Assembly: GCA_016185145.1 (NCBI GenBank)
Contig: JACPOB010000141.1
Span: 57,650 to 121,649 of the forward strand
From: Rhodospirillales bacterium
GTDB taxonomy: Bacteria; Pseudomonadota; Alphaproteobacteria; Reyranellales; Reyranellaceae
Direction: 5' to 3'
Length of the DNA stretch: 64,000 nucleotides
The notes below the pieces were generated by a model that worked only from the letters and a program-made list of their open reading frames with translations, was not told where the DNA came from and made no database searches. Below are positions 1-8,200 of this stretch, piece after piece (position 1 is the first letter of the stretch; every line of letters starts with the position of its first letter). The position numbers and the translations under genes are program-made.

Positions 1-291
1 ACCTATTCGCCGGTGCATGCCGACGGGCTGGGCTCGCAGGTCGGCAAGCCCTCCGACAACGACGTCTGGCTCGCCATCGGCATCGGCGCCGTGCTGGCCT
101 TCCTGCTGCTTCTGGGCAAGGGCTTCTTCGTCGCCCTTCTGGCGCCCATCGCCGCCATGGCCGCCGCCTGGTTCGCGTCGCGCTGGGTCGCCGAGCGCAT
201 CGGCGGCTACACCGGCGACACGCTGGGCGCCGTCCAGCAGGCGGCCGAGATCGCCTTCCTGGTGGTGGCGGCACTGTTCATCAGCCGGTAA
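1..291 (+). CDS. cobS: Adenosylcobinamide-GDP ribazoletransferase, C-terminal part (CobS)
   Basis: Only the last 96 codons are in the window; the frame is open from base 1, so the start lies upstream. CobS joins alpha-ribazole to adenosylcobinamide-GDP, the last assembly step of coenzyme B12, in the cytoplasmic membrane. The visible part has two hydrophobic segments (the alanine/leucine-rich stretch after DNDVWLAIGIG and the final AAEIAFLVVAALFISR) separated by a small-residue loop with GGYTGDTLGAVQQ, which resembles the conserved CobS C-terminus. A CobC-like phosphatase and CobU downstream support the call. What cannot be judged is whether the N-terminal catalytic part is intact. Confidence 0.85.
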   Translation, partial: TYSPVHADGLGSQVGKPSDNDVWLAIGIGAVLAFLLLLGKGFFVALLAPIAAMAAAWFASRWVAERIGGYTGDTLGAVQQAAEIAFLVVAALFISR

Positions 292-313
292 GAAGACCGC
301 CGAAATATACCCA

Positions 314-422
314 CCTCATCCTGAGGAGCGGCCCGCAGGGGCGCGTCTCGAAGGATGGGCATCAGTCGTGTTGTTGCCCACCCTTCGAGACGCACGCCTG
401 CGGCGTGCTCCTCAGGGTGAGG
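314..422. repeat. Palindromic intergenic repeat, family A
   Basis: Two imperfect arms face each other: cctcatcctgaggagc at the left and gctcctcagggtgagg at the right, with an inner pair gcgtctcgaaggatggg / cccacccttcgagacgc. The whole can fold into a long stem in either strand. It lies between cobS and the cobC-like gene. A related element with perfect 21-bp arms is at 34094-34162. It looks like a dispersed REP/BIME-like element rather than a simple terminator, because no T-run follows. Confidence 0.8.
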
Positions 423-445
423 CTAATTGAAGGAGCACCCATCTC

Positions 446-1117
446 ATGGCGACAGGCGCCAAGATCACAGGTCTGGTAACGCGTTGGTGGTGGGTGCGGC
501 ATGCGCCGGTGCCGAATCCGGAGGCGCGCTGCTACGGCCAGACCGACAAGGACTGCGACGTCAGCAACCACGACCTGTTCGTGCACCAGGCGAAGCTGCT
601 GCCCAAGGGCGCGGTCTGGTACGCCTCCAACCTGCTGCGCGCGCGCAAGACGGCGGAGACGCTGGCCAGCCACGGCGCCGACATGAGCGAGCTCCTGATT
701 GATTCCAATCTCGCCGAGCAGCATTTCGGTGACTGGCAGGGTCTCACCTATGTCGAGATCGCCGAGCGGCACGCCAACAACCATCTGTTCTGGCTGGGCC
801 CGCCCGAGTACCGCCCGCCGGGCGGCGAGAGCTTCGTCGACCTGCGCGACCGCGCGGTGCGCAGCATCGATCGCCTGACCGAGGAACATCGCGGCCGCGA
901 CATCGTGGCGACGGCGCATGGCGGCACCATCCGCGCCGCGCTGGCCCACGCCTTCAACCTGCATCCCGAGGCCGCGGTGCGCTTCGAGATCGACAATGTC
1001 TCGGTCACCCTGATCGAGCATTTCGAGCAGGCCGATCCCGCGCATGCCTGGCGCGTCGCCTTCGTGAACTACATGCCACGCCAGCTCGTCGTCGCCAAAG
1101 TGGCGGCGCTGGCATGA
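446..1117 (+). CDS. Histidine phosphatase family protein, probable alpha-ribazole phosphatase (CobC-like)
   Basis: A 223-residue protein of the phosphoglycerate mutase/histidine phosphatase superfamily. The N-terminal catalytic motif is RHA at residues 18-20 (the usual RHG varies here), and the second catalytic histidine lies in TAHGGTIRAALA near residue 150. The segment SNLLRARKTAETLA is the typical substrate-side helix of the family. Its place between cobS and cobU suggests that it removes the 5'-phosphate from alpha-ribazole phosphate or adenosylcobalamin phosphate in late B12 synthesis. That substrate is inferred from context only. The ATG at 446 follows gaaggagcaccc, a good ribosome binding site. 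The stop overlaps the next start (ATGA), indicating translational coupling. Confidence 0.8.
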   Translation: MATGAKITGLVTRWWWVRHAPVPNPEARCYGQTDKDCDVSNHDLFVHQAKLLPKGAVWYASNLLRARKTAETLASHGADMSELLIDSNLAEQHFGDWQGLTYVEIAERHANNHLFWLGPPEYRPPGGESFVDLRDRAVRSIDRLTEEHRGRDIVATAHGGTIRAALAHAFNLHPEAAVRFEIDNVSVTLIEHFEQADPAHAWRVAFVNYMPRQLVVAKVAALA

Positions 1118-1983
1118 AGACCGCCGCGGAGCTCGCTGCCGAGCAGGCGGCCTACTGGAACGGACCGGGTGGCGAAGGCTGGCTCGCCGCCTACCAGCGC
1201 ATCCAGCGTGCGATCGGCGAGATCGGCGAGGTTGGGTTGTCGGCTGCGGCGGCGCGCGCCGGTGAGCATGTCATAGACATCGGCTGCGGCACCGGCGACA
1301 CGACCGCCGCATTGGCGCGGGCCGTCGGCCTCTCCGGCCATGTGCTCGGCGTCGACATCTCCGAGCCGCTGATCACGGCCGCACGCGCGCATCGGCTGGA
1401 CAACGCCACCTTCGCCGTCGGCGATGCCGCTACGCATCCGTTCCAGGCGGGCCACTATGATCTCGTGTTCTCGCGCTTCGGCGTCATGTTCTTCGCCGAT
1501 CCGGTCGCTGCCTTCCGCAATATCCGGCGCGCGCTGAAGCCGCAGGGCCGCCTGGTCTTCGTCGCCTGGCGCACGCCGCAGGAGAATCCCTGGGGCACGA
1601 CGCCGACGCGCGCGGCCCAGCCGTTCCTGCCACCGCAACAGCGCCCCGGTCCGGAGGATCCCGGCCAGTTCTCGTTCGGCGATCGCGCGCGCGTCGAGCG
1701 CATCCTCGTCGAGGCGGGCTTCGGCGACCTGCGTTTCGAGCCGATCGACCGGCAGATCTGGATGGGCGACAGCGTCGCCGAGGTCGTGGCCGGCGCCGGT
1801 CGCTTCGGTCCGCTGGCGCGAGCCTTCGCCGGCGCCGAGCCCGCGGCCATCGAAAGGGCCAAGCAGGCGATCGCCGAGGTGCTCGCGCCGCATGAGAAGC
1901 CCGACGGTGTGCGATTGCCGGGTGCGTGCTGGCTGGTCCGGGCGAGTGCTCTTCCGGACCGCGCGCATCCTGCGCGCTCATGA
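1114..1983 (+). CDS. Class I SAM-dependent methyltransferase
   Basis: This 289-residue protein shows the Rossmann-type SAM-binding core: motif I VIDIGCGTGDTT near residues 53-64, an acidic loop LGVDIS after strand 2, and the post-motif YDLVFSRFGVMFFADP typical of UbiE/small-molecule methyltransferases. The substrate is unknown; no step of the known cobalamin pathway obviously needs it. It starts inside the stop codon of the cobC-like gene, so it belongs to the same transcript. A paralogue sits at 47388-48239 with the same GCGTGDT and YSRFGVMFFDDP motifs. The last 11 or so residues (ALPDRAHPARS) are encoded by the left arm of a palindromic repeat at 1951-2041, so the native C-terminus was probably replaced when that element arrived. 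Confidence 0.85.
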   Translation: MKTAAELAAEQAAYWNGPGGEGWLAAYQRIQRAIGEIGEVGLSAAAARAGEHVIDIGCGTGDTTAALARAVGLSGHVLGVDISEPLITAARAHRLDNATFAVGDAATHPFQAGHYDLVFSRFGVMFFADPVAAFRNIRRALKPQGRLVFVAWRTPQENPWGTTPTRAAQPFLPPQQRPGPEDPGQFSFGDRARVERILVEAGFGDLRFEPIDRQIWMGDSVAEVVAGAGRFGPLARAFAGAEPAAIERAKQAIAEVLAPHEKPDGVRLPGACWLVRASALPDRAHPARS

Positions 1984-2041
1984 GCCTCGAGCGCGCAGGG
2001 AGGTCGCGTCAGACGCGACCCAGCGCGCGGTCCAAAGGAAG
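1951..2041. repeat. Palindromic repeat, family C, spanning a stop codon and a ribosome binding site
   Basis: The left arm cttccggaccgcgcgc and the right arm gcgcgcggtccaaaggaag are inverted complements apart from a short mismatch. The left arm encodes the end and stop of the methyltransferase. The right arm ends three bases before the cobU ATG and supplies its Shine-Dalgarno-like aaaggaag. A second, nearly perfect copy is at 56608-56674. Confidence 0.75.
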
Positions 2042-2044
2042 CTG

Positions 2045-2605
2045 ATGGAACACATCTCCACCTTTCCGCTGCCGCCGGTGACGCTGGTGTTGGGCGGCGC
2101 GCGTTCGGGCAAGAGCACGCACGCCGAGAAGCTGGCGACCGGCAGCCTGTTCGGCGGAGCACCACGGCCCGCGGTCTACATCGCCACCGCCGAGGCGGGC
2201 GATGTCGAGATGGCGACCCGCATCATGGCCCATCGCACCCGCCGCGGCGCCGCGTGGACCACCATCGAGGAGCCGCTGAAGCTCGCCGAGGCATTGCAGA
2301 CCGCTGCCGTGCACGGCCAGCCGGTGCTGGTCGATTGCCTGACGCTCTGGCTCTCCAACCTCATGCACGCCGAAGCCGACCTCGACGAGGCGGCCGACGA
2401 GCTGGTCATGGCGCTCGACGGCTACCGCGCGCCGGTGGTGTTCGTCAGCAACGAGGTCGGTTTGGGCCTGGTCCCCGAGACCCCGCTGGGCCGCGCCTTC
2501 CGGGACGCCCAAGGGCGGCTCAACATGCGCATGGCCGACCGGGCCGACCGGGTGATCCTGATGGCCGCCGGTTTGCCGCTCCTGATGAAGGACCGCCCGG
2601 GATGA
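2045..2605 (+). CDS. cobU: Bifunctional adenosylcobinamide kinase / adenosylcobinamide-phosphate guanylyltransferase
   Basis: CobU phosphorylates adenosylcobinamide and then transfers GMP to it, producing the substrate of CobS. The 186-residue length fits the family. The P-loop GGARSGKST is near residues 15-23, followed by YIATAEA with the region that carries the guanylylated histidine (MAHRTRRG). Later come VDCLTLWLSNLM and VSNEVGLGLVPETPLGRAFRD, both CobU hallmarks. A longer open frame starts at 1892, but it lies inside the methyltransferase gene; the ATG at 2045 follows aaaggaag and gives a protein starting just before the P-loop. Spacing from the methyltransferase stop is 61 bases, occupied by a palindromic repeat. 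Confidence 0.93.
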   Translation: MEHISTFPLPPVTLVLGGARSGKSTHAEKLATGSLFGGAPRPAVYIATAEAGDVEMATRIMAHRTRRGAAWTTIEEPLKLAEALQTAAVHGQPVLVDCLTLWLSNLMHAEADLDEAADELVMALDGYRAPVVFVSNEVGLGLVPETPLGRAFRDAQGRLNMRMADRADRVILMAAGLPLLMKDRPG

Positions 2606-2637
2606 CAATGGCCTGCTTGCAGGCCTCGTGTCATTTC
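2602..2637 (+). terminator. Stem-loop at the end of the cobalamin operon
   Basis: An inner stem ggcctgc/gcaggcc with a two-base loop sits inside an outer stem atgaca/tgtcat. The structure overlaps the cobU stop codon and is followed by ttctga. The U-run is weak, so termination may be imperfect. Confidence 0.55.
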
Positions 2638-2750
2638 TGAGGTAAGAAGTCCAACTGCCTGAAAATAGTCACGAAATGTGCTACCATGGCAGTTGTGGTG
2701 GCGATTCGGCGCGTCCCCGGCGTCGGCCACAGGACCAAGGAGCATAAGAA

Positions 2751-3437
2751 ATGAAGCTCGACCGCCGATCCGTCCTTGCCGGCACCGCGGCCGCGTTTGC
2801 CGCCCCCCTGATCTCCGCTGTTCCGGCACGCGCCGACGCCAAGCGACAAGCGCTGGTCGATTCCAGCCTCGAATCCGCGCGCAAGATCCTGACCGGCAAG
2901 GATACTCCCGACGCCGCCAAGTACATCCAGGGCGCGCGCGGTGTGCTGATCGTGCCCGAGCTGGTGCAGGGCGGCCTGATCTTCGGCCTGGCCGGCGGCC
3001 GCGGCACCTTGATGGCGAGGAGCGCACCCAGCGACTGGAGCCCGCCTGCCTTCTACGCCATGGGGTCGGGCAGCGTCGGCCTTCAGATCGGCGCCAAGGT
3101 CTCCGAGGTGGTGTTCATCATCAAGACCGAGAAGGGCCTGCAGGCAATCCTCGACCACAGGTTCAAGTTCGGCGCCGAGGCGGGCGTTGCGCTGGCGGTG
3201 GTCGGCATCGGCGTCGAAGGCGGCTCGACCACGGCGGGCGGCGCCGACATCATCGCCTTCGCAAGCTCGCAGGGCCTGTTCGCCGGCGCGTCGCTGGAGG
3301 GCTCCTACCTCGATCCCGACAACGACTGGAACGCGCTCTATTACGGTTCGGGCGCCAACACCAAGTCGATCGTGATCGACCGCCGCTACACCAATCCCGG
3401 CGCCGAGCCGATCCGCCAGTTCATGGCGAAATGGTGA
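2751..3437 (+). CDS. Exported SYLF-domain (YSC84-type) lipid-binding protein
   Basis: A 228-residue protein with a twin-arginine-like signal: LDRRSVLAGTAAAFAAPLIS, ending near ARADA at about residue 30. The rest matches the SYLF/DUF500 fold: ARGVLIVPELVQGGLIFG, then GGRGTLMAR, FYAMGSGSVGLQIGAK, and the late AFASSQGLFAGASLEGSYL, which is the most conserved element. SYLF proteins bind phosphoinositides in eukaryotes; bacterial exported forms have no settled role and are thought to associate with the envelope. The ATG follows aaggagcataaga. It has its own intergenic region and appears monocistronic. Confidence 0.88.
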   Translation: MKLDRRSVLAGTAAAFAAPLISAVPARADAKRQALVDSSLESARKILTGKDTPDAAKYIQGARGVLIVPELVQGGLIFGLAGGRGTLMARSAPSDWSPPAFYAMGSGSVGLQIGAKVSEVVFIIKTEKGLQAILDHRFKFGAEAGVALAVVGIGVEGGSTTAGGADIIAFASSQGLFAGASLEGSYLDPDNDWNALYYGSGANTKSIVIDRRYTNPGAEPIRQFMAKW

Positions 3438-3525
3438 GAGCACGCTTGGCTTGAGCCCGATTCAACGATAGCCGCGAACAAATCGTTTGCGCCGGCCTGC
3501 GACGCAAGTCTAGACCGCAGGCACC

Positions 3526-4317
3526 ATGACCATGGATCACAAGCAACAGCGCGAGCTTGCCCGGCTGCTCGCCGGCCTGCGTCGCGACGGTCGTCAGCAG
3601 AGCGGGCTCGATGCCAGCCTGGTGCCGCCGGACAAGGACACCGCCTACCGCGTTGCACGCCTGGTCGAGGAAGAGCTCGGCTGGCAGGTCGCGGGCTGGA
3701 AGATCGCCGCCGCGAAGGCCGAGATGCAGCGCGAGCTGCGCACCGATTCGCCGATCTACGGCCGCGTCTTCGCGCCCGGCGTCAATCACTCGCCAGTGAC
3801 GGTCGAGCACGCGCGGCAATGCAGCCCGATCCCCGAAGTCGAGTACCAGGCGCTGCTCGGCGCCGACCTGCCCCCGCGCGCCAAGCCCTATACCGTCGAC
3901 GAAGTGAGCGAGGCGGTGGCGTCGCTGCATCCCGGCATCGAGCTTGCCGAGTGCCGCTTCATCCATGACGACAGGTTCCCGCCGCTCAGCGCCGTCCTGG
4001 CCGACGGCGCTGGCTGCGGCACGCTCTGCTACGGCCCCGCGATCGAGGATTGGCGCAAGCGCGACATCGCGGGCCAGGAGGTGGTGCTCCTGTGCAACGG
4101 TGCCGCTCGCCGCCGCGGCACGGCGGCGACTGCGCTCGATCATCCTGTGGTGCCACTCACCTGGCTCGCCAACGAGCTGTCGCGCACCGGCATCGGCCTG
4201 AAGGCGGGCCAGATGATCAGCACCGGCACGCTCACCGGCATGCTGCGGCCGAAGGCGGGCGAGACCTATGTTGCCGATTTCGGGCCTTTTGGCAGCGTTA
4301 CGGCGAGCTATGCCTGA
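3526..4317 (+). CDS. 2-keto-4-pentenoate hydratase / fumarylacetoacetate hydrolase-family protein
   Basis: A 263-residue protein of the MhpD-type branch. Family features are GWKIAAAKAEMQRELRTDSPIYGRVF near residues 57-83, the metal-ligand glutamates in PIPEVEYQALLG and HPGIELAECRF, and the C-terminal LKAGQMISTGTLTGMLRPKAGETYVADFG. Members hydrate 2-hydroxypenta-2,4-dienoate in meta-cleavage pathways or decarboxylate related oxo acids. The window also holds an extradiol dioxygenase at 39.2 kb, but nothing links the two physically, so the substrate stays open. The first ATG (3526) and the third codon ATG (3532) are both usable starts. Confidence 0.82.
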   Translation: MTMDHKQQRELARLLAGLRRDGRQQSGLDASLVPPDKDTAYRVARLVEEELGWQVAGWKIAAAKAEMQRELRTDSPIYGRVFAPGVNHSPVTVEHARQCSPIPEVEYQALLGADLPPRAKPYTVDEVSEAVASLHPGIELAECRFIHDDRFPPLSAVLADGAGCGTLCYGPAIEDWRKRDIAGQEVVLLCNGAARRRGTAATALDHPVVPLTWLANELSRTGIGLKAGQMISTGTLTGMLRPKAGETYVADFGPFGSVTASYA

Positions 4318-4443
4318 CGTCGCCTTCAACCGATAGATGGTTGTGTATCATACGTGTGATGCTACTTATTGGAGCATGCACATGGCGATGAACACAGCCG
4401 AGGGCATGTTGAAGCCGCGGCTTGGCCACATTAGGTTTTGGCC

Positions 4444-4896
4444 ATGGCCACGCTGACCTTCGACAAGCTGGCCTATGTCGATCGGCTCAAGGCCGCCGGC
4501 ATGGGCGAGCGCGAGGCGCGGGCCTTGGCCGAGGGTTTGGATCAAGCCTTGCGCGAAGAAGTCGCCACCAAGACCGATCTGGCAGCGGTCAAGACGGATC
4601 TCGCCGCCGATATCGCAGCGGTCAAGACGGAGCTCGCCGCCGATATCGCAGCGGTCAAGACGGAACTCGCTGCCGATATCGCAACGCTGAGGCGAGAGTT
4701 CGCAACTGAGATCGCGGCGGTAAGGCGGGAACTCGCAACTGAGATCGCAGCGGTGAGGCGGGAACTCGCGTCCGAGATCGCTTCGGTTAGAGCCGATCTT
4801 GCAGCGGTCAAGCACGACATGTTGCGCTGGATGGTCGGGTTGGCATTTGCCCAGGTCGGCCTCACCGTGGCGCTCGTCAGGCTCCTGCCTCACTGA
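4444..4896 (+). CDS. Coiled-coil protein with C-terminal membrane anchor (DUF1640/CCDC90-like)
   Basis: A 150-residue protein. Residues 1-40 (TFDKLAYVDRLKAAGMGEREARALAEGL) resemble the head of DUF1640 proteins. Residues 47-112 consist of six 11-residue units of the type AAVKTDLAADI, later AAVRRELATEI, a hendecad coiled coil. The C-terminus WMVGLAFAQVGLTVALVRLL is a single membrane helix. Related bacterial proteins are phage-like or membrane-anchored coiled coils of unknown job; the mitochondrial relatives regulate calcium uptake. The ATG at 4444 is preferred to a TTG two codons upstream. The 33-bp repeats in the DNA suggest that the coil length can change by slippage. Confidence 0.7.
   Translation: MATLTFDKLAYVDRLKAAGMGEREARALAEGLDQALREEVATKTDLAAVKTDLAADIAAVKTELAADIAAVKTELAADIATLRREFATEIAAVRRELATEIAAVRRELASEIASVRADLAAVKHDMLRWMVGLAFAQVGLTVALVRLLPH
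4582..4779 (+). repeat. Six tandem 33-bp units inside the coiled-coil gene
   Basis: Units begin at 4582, 4615, 4648, 4681, 4714 and 4747. The first three differ by only a few bases (gcagcggtcaagacgg then a variable base). The last three have diverged more but keep the 33-bp period. Each unit encodes 11 residues, so loss or gain keeps the frame. Confidence 0.9.
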
Positions 4897-4911
4897 GCGG
4901 CAACGTCGCTC

Positions 4912-5082
4912 TCAGTCGATCGCGTCGGCCGTCACATCGAGCGGTGCGGCAACGACGTCGCCTGCCACCGGCACGACCTTGACCGCGGCGCTCGTAACGC
5001 GGACGGGCGCTGCAACAACACCGCAGCCGGCGAGGCCCGCGGTGATGGCCAGGATCAGCAGGGCTCGTACAAAATACGTCAT
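4912..5082 (-). CDS. Small lipoprotein, unknown function
   Basis: A 56-residue protein with a lipoprotein signal: MTYFVRALLILAITAGLAGC, with the lipobox LAGC and lipidated Cys20. The mature part is a valine/alanine-rich 36-residue tail with repeated VVAAP motifs (VVAAPVRV, VVAAPLDV). The start at 5082 is chosen because gaggacaggt lies just upstream; an ATG four codons earlier is possible. Many alphaproteobacteria encode such tiny lipoproteins with VAAP repeats, without known function. It is divergent from the large surface gene that follows. Confidence 0.7.
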   Translation of the reverse strand: MTYFVRALLILAITAGLAGCGVVAAPVRVTSAAVKVVPVAGDVVAAPLDVTADAID

Positions 5083-5229
5083 ACCTGTCCTCATGTCGTG
5101 TGAACGCCGCAAAGGCCCGGCAGTTCCCAGGATGCCCGCATCGAGACTGACGATTGCGGCCGCGTTGGTGGAGCAAGCCACTCTCGCCTGCTAGGTATTG
5201 GCGGTCCGCACAGCGGAGGAGACCCGCCC

Positions 5230-8200
5230 ATGAGCCTGCCGTTCGACGGCTTCAAGGCCGCCCAGACCGGCCTCGTGGATATGGGCAACATCAGCTTCTA
5301 CGACAACACCTCTCCGCCGAACCCATCCACCCCACCGGTCTTCAACGTGTGGGAGCTGGCGCAGTATCGCGAAAGCTTCAGCGAGATCGTGCTGAACGTC
5401 ACCTGGGCGCAGCTGCAGTCGAGCCAGAACGCGCTCGACACATCGTTCATCGACAGCGCGATCGCCCAGGTCAACGCTTTCAACGGCGCCTACCACACCG
5501 ACATCGGCATCAAGCTCAGGGTGTGGGGCGGCATTGCGGCGCCGACCTGGGTCAAGGAGATCAACGGCGCGCCGATCACGATCACCGGCCAGAACTCGGT
5601 CGATCCCGGCTCCTACGAGCCCCAGACGATCGGCCGCGTCTGGACCGCCGACTACGTCGACGCCTGGCAGAGCCTGCAGGACGCGCTCGCTGCCAAGTAT
5701 GACGGCATGGCGATCATCCGCGGCATCTCACAGACGGTGGGAGGTGTCGCCAGCGACGAGCCCTTCGTGCCGTTGCGCACGGCTGCGGCGGTGTCGACCC
5801 ATCCGGCCGACGGCACGGTGAACCAGATCGCCCAGCTTCAGATGGGCGGCTACACCGACGCCGCCACGATGCTGACGTTGCGCGCGGCGATCGCCGACTA
5901 CTACCAGTGGTCGACGACGCCGCTCGACTACACCTTCAACGAATTCCACCTGTTCGACAGCGGCAACGAATTGCCCGACGGCAACTTCACGCTCGCCGTT
6001 CTCCAGCAGGCGCGCAACTCGGCGCGCATCGTGCAGGCCGGCAATCACGCCATCCGCAATCCGCAATCCGCAATACGCGCCGGACAATGTCGTCTACGGC
6101 CAGCTCTCCCAGGACGCCGGAGTAAAGCCAGGTGCGGTCCCCAACAGCTTCCAGACCGCTGCCCCGATCATCCTGGCCAGCTACCCCGGCTGGCAGGGCG
6201 CGGTCGCCAACGGCGTTCTATGGAATGCCGGCAATATCGAGCTGTGGGACTTCCCGACCAGCCCTGGCGTGCCCAACGGCTTCCTGAGCTTCACGCCGGA
6301 TCAGATCAAGGGCTTGGCCGCGATCCTGTCAGCCGGCAGTCCTCCGCCGACCGCGGGTGCGCCGGACGACGGATCGGCGCTCGGATTCATCGCGCCGGGC
6401 GTCGTCACCGGCGCGCCCGGCCGCATCGCCTTCACCGGCACCGACGCCATGCTGCTGGCCAGCGCCACGCCGCAGGATTTCTACAGCGTCACGCTCACCT
6501 CGCTCGGCGGCGGCATGCTCGGCATCGGCGGTCTCACCGGCCTCTACGGTGCGACCAGCGGCGCCACGCTGTCGTTCAGCGGCTCGCTGTCCCTGGTGAA
6601 TACGCTACTGGCGAATATCACCGACACGGTCGCCGTGGGCGGCGACATCGTGCAGGTCGTGGCGACCGACAGCGCCGGCAACACCGCTGCGCGCACTGTC
6701 GGGGTTCAGGCGGCGGCGCCGGCCGTGCCGCCCGCCGTGACGCTGGGATTGCTGACGGCCGACCAGCTCTTCGATTTCTCCGGCGGCGTCGCGCGCGTCG
6801 TCGGCCAGGGGCAGGCGGGCAGCCTCACGCTCGCCGACCAGCTCGGCAGCAACGGCATGCTGATCGTGGCCGGCGTGCAGAGCCAGCTCACGGTTGCCGG
6901 CAATCTCGCGCTCACCGACGACACGTCGTTGCTGGCGGCGCTGTCGCCCAACGCCTCAGCACCGCGAGCCTCGCGATCGGCGGCACGTTCTCGCTTGCGG
7001 CCACCGCCTCGACCTATTTCTCCGGCACCCTCGCGGCCAACCAGATCGCCAACGGCGGCACGATCCGGGGCAACGGCACGCTCGACGCCACGGGCGGCAA
7101 CACCATCACCAACACCGGGACCATCGAGGCGGTGGCCGATTACACGCTGGGCTCGCAGCGGCTGGTCGTTTCGGACAACCTCACAGGGCCCGGCAAGCTC
7201 ACCATCGATGCCGGCGCCACGCTGGTCCTGAACGGCACGGTCAGAGGCCAAGCCGTCGCCTTCGCCGACAACACGAACGCCCAGCTCGCCCAGTATCCCT
7301 ATTCGCCCAGCACGCTGGTCCTGAAGGATTTCGCCACCTTCGACAGCGGCGGCAGCACCATCGCAGGCTTCACCTTCGCCGACCGCCTGGTGCTGGAGAA
7401 CGCCACTCTGGCATCGGGCGGGGCGAGCTATTCCGGCACCACGCTGACGGTGAACCTGGTGGGCTCGGCGCCGACCTTCACGGTTACGGGCACGCTCACC
7501 GATCTCGTCGCATACGCCTTTCAATCCGGCACGTCGGTGATCGTGACGTTCGTGGCACAGCCCGGCGGCGTCGCGCCCACAGTCTCGTCGCCGACGCTGT
7601 TGCGCGGCACGGAAGGCGTTCAGGTCGTCGTGCCCGACGTCGTGCTGCGCACGCCGCTGCTCCAGAACGACAGCCCCGGCACCACGACCTACTCGGTCAC
7701 CATCGAGGCCAACGACGGCGTCGTCAGGGTCGCGGGCTTCACGCATGTCGAGCTCGGCGGCGGCCGCACTGGCATCATCATCCCCAACGTCGCCGTCACG
7801 CCGGCGACCGGCCCGATGCCGGCGACCACCCTGGCGCAGATCGAGCAGTACCTGCAGACGCTGACCTACCAGGCGCGAAACGACACGACCGACCAGCTCA
7901 CGATCACCATTACCCCTGCGGGCGGGACCGCAAGCTCGACCAGCTTCACTGTCACCAACACCCCCGTCGCGGGCGCCTTCGAATGGCTGGGTGGCAGCGC
8001 CGACTTCAGCGACGCCGGCAGCTGGAACGTCGGCGTGACACCGCCGGGCGGCGGCAATGCCGCGCTGTTCAATCCCGGCAACCACACGGCGACCGGCGAC
8101 GGCGCGGTCGGCCAGATCTTCGACTACGGCACGACCACGCTCACGGGCAACATCATCGCCCAGGGCATCGGCGACCTCGCGGCCGTCGTCGATCGCGGCG

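Noticed and set aside
1..446. Cobalamin riboswitch
   Set aside because: The operon start lies outside the window. The structured gap at 314-422 is a dispersed palindrome, not a B12 aptamer by any box that I could see.
4383..4457. 24-codon upstream frame before the coiled-coil gene
   Set aside because: It has no ribosome binding site of note and no recognisable leader features; a chance frame is more likely.
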